A stretch of DNA of 9,798 bases from Desulfobacterales bacterium (GTDB lineage Bacteria; Desulfobacterota; Desulfobacteria; Desulfobacterales; JAUCGF01). Of this stretch, positions 1-5,682 are shown in pieces (within the stretch, counting starts at the first letter, position 1; every line of letters starts with the position of its first letter). The notes below the pieces were generated by a model that was not told where the DNA came from, searched no databases, and was given only the letters and a program-made list of their open reading frames with translations. Both the position numbers and the translations under genes were made by a program. The stretch lies in the NCBI GenBank assembly GCA_029940345.1, contig JAOZRC010000030.1, forward strand, positions 1 to 9,798, given 5' to 3'.

Positions 1-818
1 AGGAATCTTTGGCCGGGAGATCGCTGTTTATATCTGTTCCGGGTTTCACACTCAATGAGCTTGGAACCGGTACACAAAACACGTTATGGCTCCGTGGCGG
101 ATTTCCGCGTGCATGGCTGGCTGCTTCCGATGCGGCCAGCCATCGATGGCGGGAGGCGTTTATCTCCACATTTTTAGAACGCGATATTCCTCAGCTCGGA
201 TTACGAATTCCCTCGGAAACCCTACGCCGCTTTTGGACAATGCTGGCTCACTATCACGGGCGGACATGGAACGCGTCGGAACTGGCGCGTTCCATGAGCG
301 TCTCTTCGAAAACGGCGTTGTACTATCGGGATATTCTTTCCGGTGGCTACGTGTTGCGTGTACTGCCGCCATGGTTTGAAAACCTGAAAAAACGGCAGAT
401 CAAGTCACCAAAGGTATATATCCGCGATAGCGGACTTCTCCATACGCTCCTGGGGATAACGGATATGACTTCATTACGTTCGCATCCGAGTTATGGCGTA
501 TCGTGGGAAGGGTTTGCTCTTGAGCAGATATTGGCTCTGTTCGGATCGGACAATGCCTATTTCTGGGGCACCCAGCGTGGGGCCGAGCTGGACCTTTTGC
601 TTTTGCGTGACGGTATGCGTTGGGGATTTGAATTCAAATGCAGTGACGCACCATCCATGACGAAATCAATACATATCGCATTACAGGATCTCTCCTTGGC
701 CGGGCTTTTTATCATATATCCCGGAAAAGAGCGTTATCGTCTGCATGAAAAAGTTGAAGCGTTGCCATTAGCCGAATGCCTGCATCTGCAAACAATAGCG
801 ACCATGAATCAGGCGTAA
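1..818 (+). CDS. ATPase with DUF4143-type C-terminus, 5' end outside the window
   Basis: The reading frame is open from the window edge (E-S-L before the first possible TTG start at 9), so this is the C-terminal part of a longer protein. Residues below count from that TTG. The sequence fits the common AAA-type ATPase plus DUF4143 family. It has 'LRGGFPRAW' (28-36), a helical stretch with 'FLERDIPQLG' (55-64), a winged-helix-like segment with 'ASELARSMSVSSKTALYY' (89-106), and 'KVYIRDSGLLHTLLGI' (135-150). The end carries a PD-(D/E)XK-like signature: E193-L-D195 followed by E208-F-K210. The N-terminal Walker A and B part is not in the window. Family members are often called toxin- or defence-associated, but their cellular role is poorly known and nothing here decides it. 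The stop is TAA at 816-818. Family assignment is firm; function is not. Confidence 0.85.
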   Translation, partial: ESLAGRSLFISVPGFTLNELGTGTQNTLWLRGGFPRAWLAASDAASHRWREAFISTFLERDIPQLGLRIPSETLRRFWTMLAHYHGRTWNASELARSMSVSSKTALYYRDILSGGYVLRVLPPWFENLKKRQIKSPKVYIRDSGLLHTLLGITDMTSLRSHPSYGVSWEGFALEQILALFGSDNAYFWGTQRGAELDLLLLRDGMRWGFEFKCSDAPSMTKSIHIALQDLSLAGLFIIYPGKERYRLHEKVEALPLAECLHLQTIATMNQA

Positions 819-821
819 CTG

Positions 822-1175
822 TTGGCTACCAACATGAGCCGGGACACTTCCGCTCGTTACGAGGTCCGCCTCGTAATTGGTAATCTGAGGCTCTGCCTCC
901 TGCGCAAGACGCCGTTGCAACTGGCAGAGCCTGCCACTGTGCGTTACGAGGCAGAGCCTCGTAACGAGCAACAGGCCGATCTGATTCAGGAGGCTGTGGC
1001 GGCCATCGAATTTAAGGGCTTAAACGACGGCGTGCTTCATCTGGTTCTGCGAACCCGCTATGGAAAAGAAATTGAGGAGTTCAAACCGGATATTCGCATT
1101 GATTTTGCCAAACAACACAGTTGTGTTTGGAAAAGGGAATCGGGATTGAATAATTGTCTATATCATATTCGGTGA
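822..1175 (+). pseudogene. Short hypothetical ORF, probably a gene fragment fused to a repeat element
   Basis: This is a 117-codon frame opening at a TTG four bases after the ATPase stop, with an in-frame ATG at 834. No Shine-Dalgarno sequence is visible before either. About a third of it (852-969) is translated from an inverted-repeat element, giving the echoing peptides 'RYEVRL' and 'RYEAEPR'. The stretch after the element, roughly 970-1110, reads like genuine protein ('QEAVAAIEFKGLNDGVLHLV', then 'RTRYGKEIEEFKPDIRIDF'). I do not recognise a family. From about 1110 the DNA turns AT-rich and the last residues look non-coding. The likeliest reading is a leftover gene piece interrupted or extended by the repeat. 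A small real protein that took up the repeat in frame is the alternative. Confidence 0.35.
852..969. repeat. 118-bp element bounded by perfect 13-bp inverted repeats, with four internal palindromes
   Basis: The ends are GCTCGTTACGAGG (852-864) and CCTCGTAACGAGC (957-969), perfect reverse complements. Inside and at the edges are four palindromes: TTACGAGG/CCTCGTAA with a 4-base loop (857-876), GAGGC/GCCTC with a 3-base loop (887-899), GGCAG/CTGCC with a 3-base loop (923-935), and an 11-base arm pair with loop AGA (942-966). The shared 'GAGGC..GCCTC' and 'GGCAGAGCC' words suggest repeated copies of one palindromic unit. Such GC-rich palindromes resemble REP-type dispersed repeats; membership of a named family is an inference. 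It begins 34 bases after the ATPase stop and could also stall transcription. Confidence 0.75.
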
Positions 1176-1229
1176 GGTTTTGATGAAATGAGCATAAGAT
1201 TGAACTTAAATCGCTTAAAAATGAAAACT

Positions 1230-1238
1230 TGGTATATT
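1230..1238 (+). promoter_or_regulatory. Possible extended -10 promoter for the gene starting at 1284
   Basis: TGG-TATATT matches the extended -10 form TGnTATAAT with one mismatch in the hexamer. It lies in AT-rich DNA about 45 bases before the ATG at 1284. No good -35 hexamer sits at the usual distance, which is tolerated by extended -10 promoters. This is a by-eye call only. Confidence 0.3.
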
Positions 1239-1270
1239 GGATGGCATTTAATTTGGAGATAAAGATATTA

Positions 1271-1338
1271 AGGGGGAAAATCAATGGCTTTGATCATCGC
1301 AATCGCTCTAATAATTTAACTTTTTAGTATTCGGTTAT
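1271..1338 (+). other. Ribosome binding site, displaced start and first half of a membrane anchor, frameshifted from its gene
   Basis: A strong Shine-Dalgarno sequence (AGGGGG, 1271-1276) lies seven bases before ATG at 1284. Translation from this ATG gives MALIIAIALII and then stops at TAA 1317-1319. If one T is dropped from the TTT run at 1315-1317, the frame continues as NFLVFGY and enters the ORF at 1339 without a break. The joined product starts with MALIIAIALIINFLVFGYMV, a textbook N-terminal transmembrane segment, followed by basic residues. The ORF at 1339 has no ribosome binding site of its own. So the true start of the downstream gene is almost certainly 1284, and the frame is broken by a single-base indel, either a mutation or a sequence error. 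Confidence 0.7.
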
Positions 1339-1869
1339 ATGGTACTTGTCCCATATAAATCGGCGAGACTTTTTGATAGATTGATTCATGGAGAAAGACA
1401 TAAAGCCTGGCAACAATTTGCAAAGTCCCAATGTTTGCACTTTAAAGATGGCGGATTTTTCTCCCAAGACATTATTACAGGTGATTTCCTTGGTCATTTT
1501 CTTTCAATTCGTTTAGCAAGTGACGAAGAGGGAGAGTTTACAATTTTTGAACTAAAAAGAAAACTGAAGTTTGATTATTTTGAAAAGCGCCATTCCCATA
1601 GAGATATTATGGAACGTTTTTGGGAAATGTATAATATCATTCAATCCGGAATTAGCCTGGAAATCACATCTGAACAAATCTACTTTAAATCGGAGGAATA
1701 TATAAAAAGCAAAAATAAATTTCAGTCAATCAGCGAACAACTGGCCAATTTAATTGAAATTTTTCCTGGAGTTTGCAAGTTAGGCGGTGTGGCTATTGAT
1801 TCCATTATTCAAATTGAACACTTTAAGCCGATCACCGGACAAATATCGGTGCGCTCTTCTACGTTTTGA
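1339..1869 (+). CDS. Hypothetical membrane-anchored protein, start lost to a frameshift
   Basis: The frame is 176 codons from an ATG without a ribosome binding site. With the frameshift at about 1315-1317 repaired, the protein would begin at 1284 and have about 194 residues: one N-terminal membrane helix and a soluble domain. The soluble part is a mix of predicted strands and helices: 'LFDRLIHGERHKAWQQFAKS' (11-30), a G-D-F-L-G-H turn (48-53) before a strand ending 'FTIFELKRKLKF' (67-78), and a helical tail near 'SISEQLANLIEIF' (130-142). I recognise no catalytic motif or named family. Base composition is clearly more AT-rich than the flanking genes, suggesting a different origin. The last residues (about 163-176) overlap the start of the GTPase fragment in another frame, so the natural C-terminus may have been replaced at that junction. 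Topology for the repaired form would be a bitopic inner-membrane protein. Confidence 0.55.
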   Translation: MVLVPYKSARLFDRLIHGERHKAWQQFAKSQCLHFKDGGFFSQDIITGDFLGHFLSIRLASDEEGEFTIFELKRKLKFDYFEKRHSHRDIMERFWEMYNIIQSGISLEITSEQIYFKSEEYIKSKNKFQSISEQLANLIEIFPGVCKLGGVAIDSIIQIEHFKPITGQISVRSSTF

Positions 1870-2435
1870 AAAAACTCACTCTGGCGGAGCATTGGCCCGA
1901 TTTTTTCACATTAGGCTTAAACGAAGACAGCCTTAACACCGTGTATGAGAATGTGGCGATGCTGGAAAAGGGCATATTGCCGGATTCCACGCCCAAGAAT
2001 TTTCCGCGCCCCACCATATTGCGCGTGCATGGCATCCCGTTGCATCCTGACCGGACGCTTCTTTTTTTTGACACCGGCGGAGAGTGTTTTGAACGCCCTT
2101 CGCAACTGGTGCGTTTCGCCGGTTTTGTGCGCCGCGCTCATACGGCTATGTTCCTGGTGAGTCTGCCGGATATGGATGACCCGGCCAAAGAGATGCACAA
2201 GCTGCTCAATACGTATGTTGTCGGCATGGGTGAATTGGGCGGCGCGACCCGCGAGCAGAATCTGGTGGTGGTTTACACCAAAGCCGACGCGTTGATAAAA
2301 TATCTTGATGGCTGGGAGTTTCTGACAGATTATCTCACCCACGGCTCTCTCGAAGAACTTGCCGATCAGGATCATTATGTCAGGCGGATGCACACCGCGT
2401 CCGAACGTCTGAAAAAATTCAACCTGTGCGGTTAA
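1866..2435 (+). pseudogene. TRAFAC-type GTPase fragment lacking P-loop and C-terminus
   Basis: Counting from the TTG at 1866, the protein shows a G3 motif D69-T-G-G72 in 'LLFFDTGGECF' and a G4-like motif T138-K-A-D141 after the hydrophobic strand 'NLVVVY'. Between them is 'MFLVSLPDMDDPAKEM', typical of TRAFAC-like bacterial GTPases. The G1/P-loop (GxxxxGK[ST]) is absent. The frame is open back only to 1827 and reads '...TNIGALFYVLKKL', which looks like the helix that normally follows a P-loop, so the deletion ends just before it. The C-terminus also seems short: it stops at residue 189 soon after 'HTASERLKKFN', before any G5-like region. There is no clear ribosome binding site. GTP hydrolysis is not expected from this remnant. 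It abuts an AT-rich gene in a different frame, consistent with a deletion junction near 1825-1865. Confidence 0.7.
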
Positions 2436-2453
2436 GAATTATTGCTGAAAAAA

Positions 2454-2532
2454 AGCCCTGAAAGGGCATGCTATTAAAGCACAGGACAACGCCCTGGGGA
2501 CGATTGTATGTGACCATTAGCCCTGAAAGGGC
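2454..2532. repeat. Pair of identical 14-base palindromic repeats
   Basis: AGCCCTGAAAGGGC occurs at 2454-2467 and again at 2519-2532, same orientation, 65 bases apart. Each contains a GCCCT/AGGGC stem with loop GAA. Between the copies is another small GC-rich word, CGCCCTGGGG (2490-2499). This resembles the dispersed palindromic units seen in repeat-rich environmental genomes. A terminator is less likely because neither hairpin is followed by a T-run. Confidence 0.6.
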
Positions 2533-2535
2533 GGG

Positions 2536-2684
2536 CTAGTACTACAACTCGGAAGTTCGTCCCCCACCCTCAAGCGGGACGAATTTCAAATTTGTCCTAC
2601 AATTGTTGATTCCGCAACGTAGAATAATTTTGCAAATTGTCCTGCTACAATGTGGGGGGACGAACTTCCAAGTTGCAGTACTAG
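2536..2684. mobile_element. 149-bp MITE-like element with long terminal inverted repeats
   Basis: The left end, 2536-2567 (starting CTAGTACTACAACTCGGAAG), is the reverse complement of the right end, 2652-2684, with two mismatches and one base of gap in a C/G run. Inside is a near-perfect palindrome GGACGAATTT-C-AAATTTGTCC (2577-2597). A related direct repeat follows: CAAATTTGTCCTACAATTGT from 2587 against CAAATTGTCCTGCTACAATG from 2633. No transposase is encoded. Size, long terminal repeats and lack of coding fit a non-autonomous element (MITE); an imperfect dispersed hairpin repeat is the alternative. Both ends carry CTAGTACT/AGTACTAG, itself nearly palindromic. Confidence 0.65.
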
Positions 2685-2689
2685 TGTGA

Positions 2690-2833
2690 AGAAGGCTGGG
2701 ACAACTGCCGCCCGTGCGCCTGCCGCTCTACAAAAAAATGCGCTGTACGGTGGCATCCGATTGTGAATTGACGGAGAATACGCTGAGGGTTTTACGGAAC
2801 ATGTTCGGAACCACGCTTAAGAAATCGTTATAA
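2690..2833 (+). pseudogene. Possible 3' remnant of an unidentified gene
   Basis: A short frame without a credible start runs from just past the inverted-repeat element to TAA 2831-2833. It reads 'GQLPPVRLPLYKKM' and later 'ENTLRVLRNMFGTTLKKSL', which has the look of a genuine C-terminal helix. The frame begins six bases after the end of the 2536-2684 element, as if the element or a deletion removed the upstream part. It is too short to identify. It could instead be chance, since only 47 codons are open. Confidence 0.25.
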
Positions 2834-2899
2834 AAATGAAATTTCCTGACCAAATTTCGGGTCGGTGAATTCGGAAATCTGGGAATTTAACAATATCGG

Positions 2900-2928
2900 T
2901 TGCTTTAAATGGCGACACAAGGTAGTAT
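2900..2928 (+). promoter_or_regulatory. Weak candidate promoter upstream of rlmD
   Basis: TTGCTT (2900-2905) and TAGTAT (2923-2928) are separated by 17 bases, the optimal sigma-70 spacing, but match the consensus hexamers only three and four of six. If used, the transcript would start inside or at the edge of the 2934-3038 inverted-repeat element, giving the rlmD message a long 5' hairpin. Confidence 0.2.
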
Positions 2929-2933
2929 TGTCA

Positions 2934-3038
2934 TATAGACAGTCACATAATAAATTTCACTGCGTTATCGGTCGTCGGCGTATTACAATACAGCCTCCTC
3001 CCTCTGGCCTTGTGAAATTTAATATGTGACTGTCTATA
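2934..3038. mobile_element. 105-bp MITE-like element with 27-bp terminal inverted repeats
   Basis: The left arm 2934-2960 (TATAGACAGTCACATAATAA...) and right arm 3012-3038 (ending ATGTGACTGTCTATA) are reverse complements with a single mismatch in 27. The core, about 51 bases, is GC-richer, includes a GTATT/AATAC palindrome (near 2980-2991) and has no coding potential. The outermost bases are TATA on both sides, compatible with a TA target duplication as made by IS630/Tc1-mariner-like transposases, but this is inference. The element ends 29 bases before the rlmD start codon. It creates a misleading in-frame GTG (3026) within its right arm. Confidence 0.75.
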
Positions 3039-3056
3039 GATGTTTAATATTAAATC

Positions 3057-3062
3057 AAGGGA
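3057..3062 (+). promoter_or_regulatory. Ribosome binding site that fixes the rlmD start
   Basis: AAGGGA lies five bases before ATG 3068. The upstream in-frame GTG at 3026 is inside the arm of an inverted-repeat element, and family homology starts only after the ATG (MTVKKGQTLELEI), so 3068 is the start. Confidence 0.7.
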
Positions 3063-3067
3063 ATGGG

Positions 3068-4495
3068 ATGACAGTCAAAAAAGGACAAACGTTGGAGCTT
3101 GAAATCACCGATTTTGCTTTTGGCGGCCGGGGCCTGGCCAAAGCAGATGGTTTGGCCGTGTTTGTTGACGGCACTATTCCGCAAGATCGTGTGACAGTGC
3201 GTGTTTTCCGCAAAAAGAAAAACTACGCGGAGGCGCGCTTGGTTTCTATTACAGAGCCATCTCCTTTCAGGGTGACGCCACCGTGCAAATACAGCAGCCG
3301 GGGGGCCGAAATCAGATGCGGCGGATGCAAATGCCAGTTTTTAGCCTATCCCCAACAATTGGAATATAAACGTCAACAGGTCACAGATTCGCTGGCGCAC
3401 ATCGGCGACCTTAATGGCGTTTGCGTTCATTCGACAATTCCTTCGGAAAAGATATACGGCTATCGCAATAAGATGGAATTCACCTGTTCGGATTGGCGCT
3501 GGCTTTTACAGGATGAAATGGGGAAGGATGGAGTTGACCGAAGTTTTGCGCTCGGGCTGCATGTTCCGGGAACCTTTCATAAAGTTCTGGATATGGATGA
3601 ATGCCTTATCCAACCGGAGTCCGGCAACCGTATTCTGAAAGAAGCCAGTCAGTATATGCGCCAATCTGGCGTCCCGGTTTACGGTTTGCGTTCACACGAA
3701 GGATATTGGCGTTTTCTGATGCTGCGCCATTCGGTTGCATACAACCAATGGATGGTGAATATCGTCACCGCATCAGAGGATATGGCGACAATCCGGCCTT
3801 TGGCCCAACATTTAATGGCAACCTGCCCCGAAGTTGTTACGATCACAAATAATATAACAGCGCGTAAATCCAGTGTGGCGATTGGGGAATATGAAATTCT
3901 GCTGGAAGGCTCCGGAACCATTTCAGATAAAATTGGCCCTTATGAATTTACCATTTCGGCCAATTCCTTTTTTCAGACCAACACACGCGGGGCCACGCGT
4001 TTATATGAAATTGTAAAAAAGTATGCCGATCTTAGCGGTGATGAGGTGTTGGCGGACCTGTACTGCGGAACAGGCGCCATTGCCATCTTTCTGTCGGATT
4101 CCGCCCGAACGGTTATCGGGATTGAGATCAGTGAAAGCGCCATAGCGGATGCAAAGAACAATTGCCAGCGCAATCATGTTACGAACTGCGAGTTTCTGCA
4201 AGGAGACATTAAGAGCGTTTTAAGCCAGATTGATACGCCCCCGGATGTGATGATTATCGATCCGCCGCGCGCCGGTATGCACCCCAAAGTGGTTAAGCAG
4301 GTGCTTGCGCTGGCACCGCCCCGAATTGTTTATGTTTCCTGTAATCCGGCCACGTTCGCCCGTGATATCGGTATGATGAAAGATTTTTACACACTAACCG
4401 AAGTGCAGCCGGTGGATATGTTTCCGCATACGCACCATATCGAAGCGGTGGGGCGTTTGGAAAGAGGTAAAACGAATATAGAAAGGAGCCAGTGA
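3068..4495 (+). CDS. rlmD: 23S rRNA (uracil-C5)-methyltransferase RlmD/RumA
   Basis: This 475-residue cytoplasmic enzyme makes 5-methyluridine in 23S rRNA (U1939 in E. coli) using S-adenosylmethionine. Residues 1-62 are a TRAM RNA-binding domain ('ITDFAFGGRGLAKADG'). A [4Fe-4S] cluster site follows: C73, C84, C87 and probably C179 (C89 is an extra cysteine). The SAM-binding fold has 'VLADLYCGTGAIAIFL' (327-342) and 'MIIDPPRAGMHP' (395-406). The catalytic nucleophile is C425 in 'VYVSCNPATFARD', and E459 in 'HTHHIEAV' is the likely general base. All key residues are present and the length is normal. C73 and C84 have ten residues between them, against five in E. coli RumA, so there is a small insertion in the cluster loop. 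RlmC/TrmA-type specificity for another uridine cannot be fully excluded. The stop overlaps the next start (TGATG). Confidence 0.92.
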   Translation: MTVKKGQTLELEITDFAFGGRGLAKADGLAVFVDGTIPQDRVTVRVFRKKKNYAEARLVSITEPSPFRVTPPCKYSSRGAEIRCGGCKCQFLAYPQQLEYKRQQVTDSLAHIGDLNGVCVHSTIPSEKIYGYRNKMEFTCSDWRWLLQDEMGKDGVDRSFALGLHVPGTFHKVLDMDECLIQPESGNRILKEASQYMRQSGVPVYGLRSHEGYWRFLMLRHSVAYNQWMVNIVTASEDMATIRPLAQHLMATCPEVVTITNNITARKSSVAIGEYEILLEGSGTISDKIGPYEFTISANSFFQTNTRGATRLYEIVKKYADLSGDEVLADLYCGTGAIAIFLSDSARTVIGIEISESAIADAKNNCQRNHVTNCEFLQGDIKSVLSQIDTPPDVMIIDPPRAGMHPKVVKQVLALAPPRIVYVSCNPATFARDIGMMKDFYTLTEVQPVDMFPHTHHIEAVGRLERGKTNIERSQ

Positions 4496-5475
4496 TGACC
4501 AAAGCGATCAGAATGTATGAAACGGGCGGGTGTGAAGTGATGCGTTGGGAAGATGTCGAACCCGGTCAGCCCCAGCCCGGAGAAGCGTTAATTCGCCATG
4601 AAGCTGTCGGGCTGAATTTTATTGATGTTTACCACCGCACCGGACTGTACCCACTTCCGTCATTGCCGGCTACGCCGGGTATGGAAGGCGCCGGCATTGT
4701 AGAAGCCATTGGAAAAGATGTTACGGAAGTCGCTGAAGGTGACCGGGTGGCGTATGCCGGTTTACCACCAGGCGCTTACGCCGAAGTCAGGCGAATCCCG
4801 GCCCATCGACTGGTTAAAATTCCTTCCGATATTACCACCGAACAGGCCGCCGCTATGATGCTTCAGGGTATGACGGCGCGTTATTTGTTAAAAGGATGCT
4901 ATCCGGTCGCATCGGGCGACACGATTTTAATCCACGCGGTTGCCGGTGGCGTCGGCCAACTTGCCTGCCAATGGGCCAAATACCTGGGCGCCACGGTGAT
5001 TGGCACGGTCGGTTCAACGGCCAAAGCGGAACTTGCCCGCGCCAACGGATGCGATAAGGTCATTTTGTATAAAGAAGTGGATTTTGCCGAACAGGTCGCC
5101 GAATTCACGGATAACCGGGGTGTTGATGTGGTTTATGAGTCGGTGGGACAAGCAACCTTTATGAAATCCCTGGACTGCTTGCGCCCAATGGGGATGATGG
5201 TCAGTTTCGGCCAGGCTTCGGGACCGATCCCTGCGTTCGATTTGAGTATTCTGGCCGCCAAGGGCTCCCTGTTTCTCACCCGTCCCAGCCTGATGACATA
5301 CACCGCCAAACGGAAAGATTTGCTGGTTCATGCCAACGATCTGTTTGATTTTATCCGAAACGTCGGGGTGCGGATTAATATCGGCCAACGTTATCCGCTG
5401 TCACAAGTGATGCAGGCACATCAGGATTTGGAAAATCGTAAAACTTCGGGCGCGACGGTTTTAACAATCGAATAA
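4495..5475 (+). CDS. qorA: NADPH:quinone oxidoreductase, zeta-crystallin type
   Basis: This 326-residue protein belongs to the zinc-independent quinone reductase branch of the medium-chain dehydrogenase/reductase superfamily. It would reduce quinones or related enones with NADPH in the cytoplasm. The N-terminal GroES-like domain includes 'AVGLNFIDVYHRTGLYPLP' (37-55) and 'PGMEGAGIV' (61-69). The Rossmann domain carries the nucleotide motif 'AVAGGVGQLACQWAK' (148-162), 'GVDVVYESVG' (209-218) and 'GMMVSFGQASG' (233-243). Zinc-binding cysteines of alcohol dehydrogenases are absent, as expected for this branch. ATG 4495 is chosen over the adjacent GTG 4492 because AGGAG (4484-4488) lies six bases ahead of it. 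The start overlaps the rlmD stop by one base, so the two are translationally coupled. Two stop codons in tandem (5473-5478) end it. The exact electron acceptor cannot be read from sequence. Confidence 0.9.
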   Translation: MTKAIRMYETGGCEVMRWEDVEPGQPQPGEALIRHEAVGLNFIDVYHRTGLYPLPSLPATPGMEGAGIVEAIGKDVTEVAEGDRVAYAGLPPGAYAEVRRIPAHRLVKIPSDITTEQAAAMMLQGMTARYLLKGCYPVASGDTILIHAVAGGVGQLACQWAKYLGATVIGTVGSTAKAELARANGCDKVILYKEVDFAEQVAEFTDNRGVDVVYESVGQATFMKSLDCLRPMGMMVSFGQASGPIPAFDLSILAAKGSLFLTRPSLMTYTAKRKDLLVHANDLFDFIRNVGVRINIGQRYPLSQVMQAHQDLENRKTSGATVLTIE

Positions 5476-5487
5476 TAAAGCGCCTGA

Positions 5488-5502
5488 CACCCCTTGCGGG
5501 TG
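5488..5502 (+). terminator. Small hairpin after the reductase gene
   Basis: CACCC-CTTGC-GGGTG forms a five-pair stem ten bases past the tandem stops. It lacks a following T-run, so intrinsic termination is doubtful; the much larger inverted repeat at 5535-5610 may do this job instead. Confidence 0.25.
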
Positions 5503-5534
5503 CAATGATCACAACTGGCGGCCAAAGCGCGGAT

Positions 5535-5610
5535 GTAGGTCGGGTTAGCGAAGCGTAACCCGACGTTAAAGCCGGTTTTTGTCGGGTTACGCTTCGCTAA
5601 CCCGACCTAC
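5535..5610. repeat. Perfect 30-bp inverted repeat with 16-base loop
   Basis: The arm 5535-5564 (GTAGGTCGGGTTAGCGAAGC...) is the exact reverse complement of 5581-5610. Each arm is itself partly palindromic (GTCGGGTTA / TAACCCGAC around GCGAAGCG or its complement), so the element can form one long hairpin or two smaller ones. The word GTCGGGTTAGCGAAGCGTAA is widely found as a dispersed intergenic repeat in proteobacteria (from memory). It sits between the rlmD-qorA pair and the next operon and could act as a two-way transcription barrier. No T-run follows on the + strand. Confidence 0.85.
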
Positions 5611-5630
5611 AAGAGGCAACAAGAGGCAAC
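5611..5630 (+). repeat. Tandem duplication of a 10-base unit
   Basis: AAGAGGCAAC occurs twice back to back directly against the right edge of the 5535-5610 inverted repeat. It may be a slippage product or a relic of the insertion. Confidence 0.6.
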
Positions 5631-5682
5631 AAAATAGCGTTTGAGGCAATGTGACTTTTCCCGTTTTCTGCGGATGAATAAA

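Larger units (their letters stand above)
2436..3067. other. 632-base stretch without an intact gene; repeats and remnants
   Basis: This gap between the GTPase fragment and rlmD holds, in order: two 14-base palindromes in direct orientation (2454-2467, 2519-2532), an inverted-repeat element (2536-2684), a possible gene remnant (2690-2833), a possible promoter (2900-2928), a second inverted-repeat element (2934-3038), and the rlmD ribosome binding site (3057-3062). I see no RNA gene or complete protein-coding gene in it. Confidence 0.7.

Noticed and set aside
1108..1130. Hairpin CCAAAC...GTTTGG as a possible terminator
   Set aside because: The stem is short with a bulge and is followed by A-rich, not T-rich, sequence on the + strand.
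1831..1866. The end of the 1339-1869 ORF reads GQISVRSST, which resembles a Walker A motif in spacing
   Set aside because: The glycine-lysine pair is replaced by Arg-Ser, a stop follows at once, and the overlapping GTPase frame gives a much more natural sequence over the same bases. It is probably chance.
1917..2393. Minus-strand open frame of 158 codons
   Set aside because: It lies wholly opposite the GTPase fragment, whose motifs are clear, and its peptide has no recognisable motif.
2454..2532. CRISPR-like direct repeats
   Set aside because: There are only two 14-base copies with one 51-base interval and no cas gene. They are short palindromes of the dispersed-repeat kind.
3026..3067. In-frame GTG upstream of rlmD giving a 14-residue extension
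   Set aside because: It lies inside the arm of the inverted-repeat element and lacks a ribosome binding site, while ATG 3068 has one and matches the family start.
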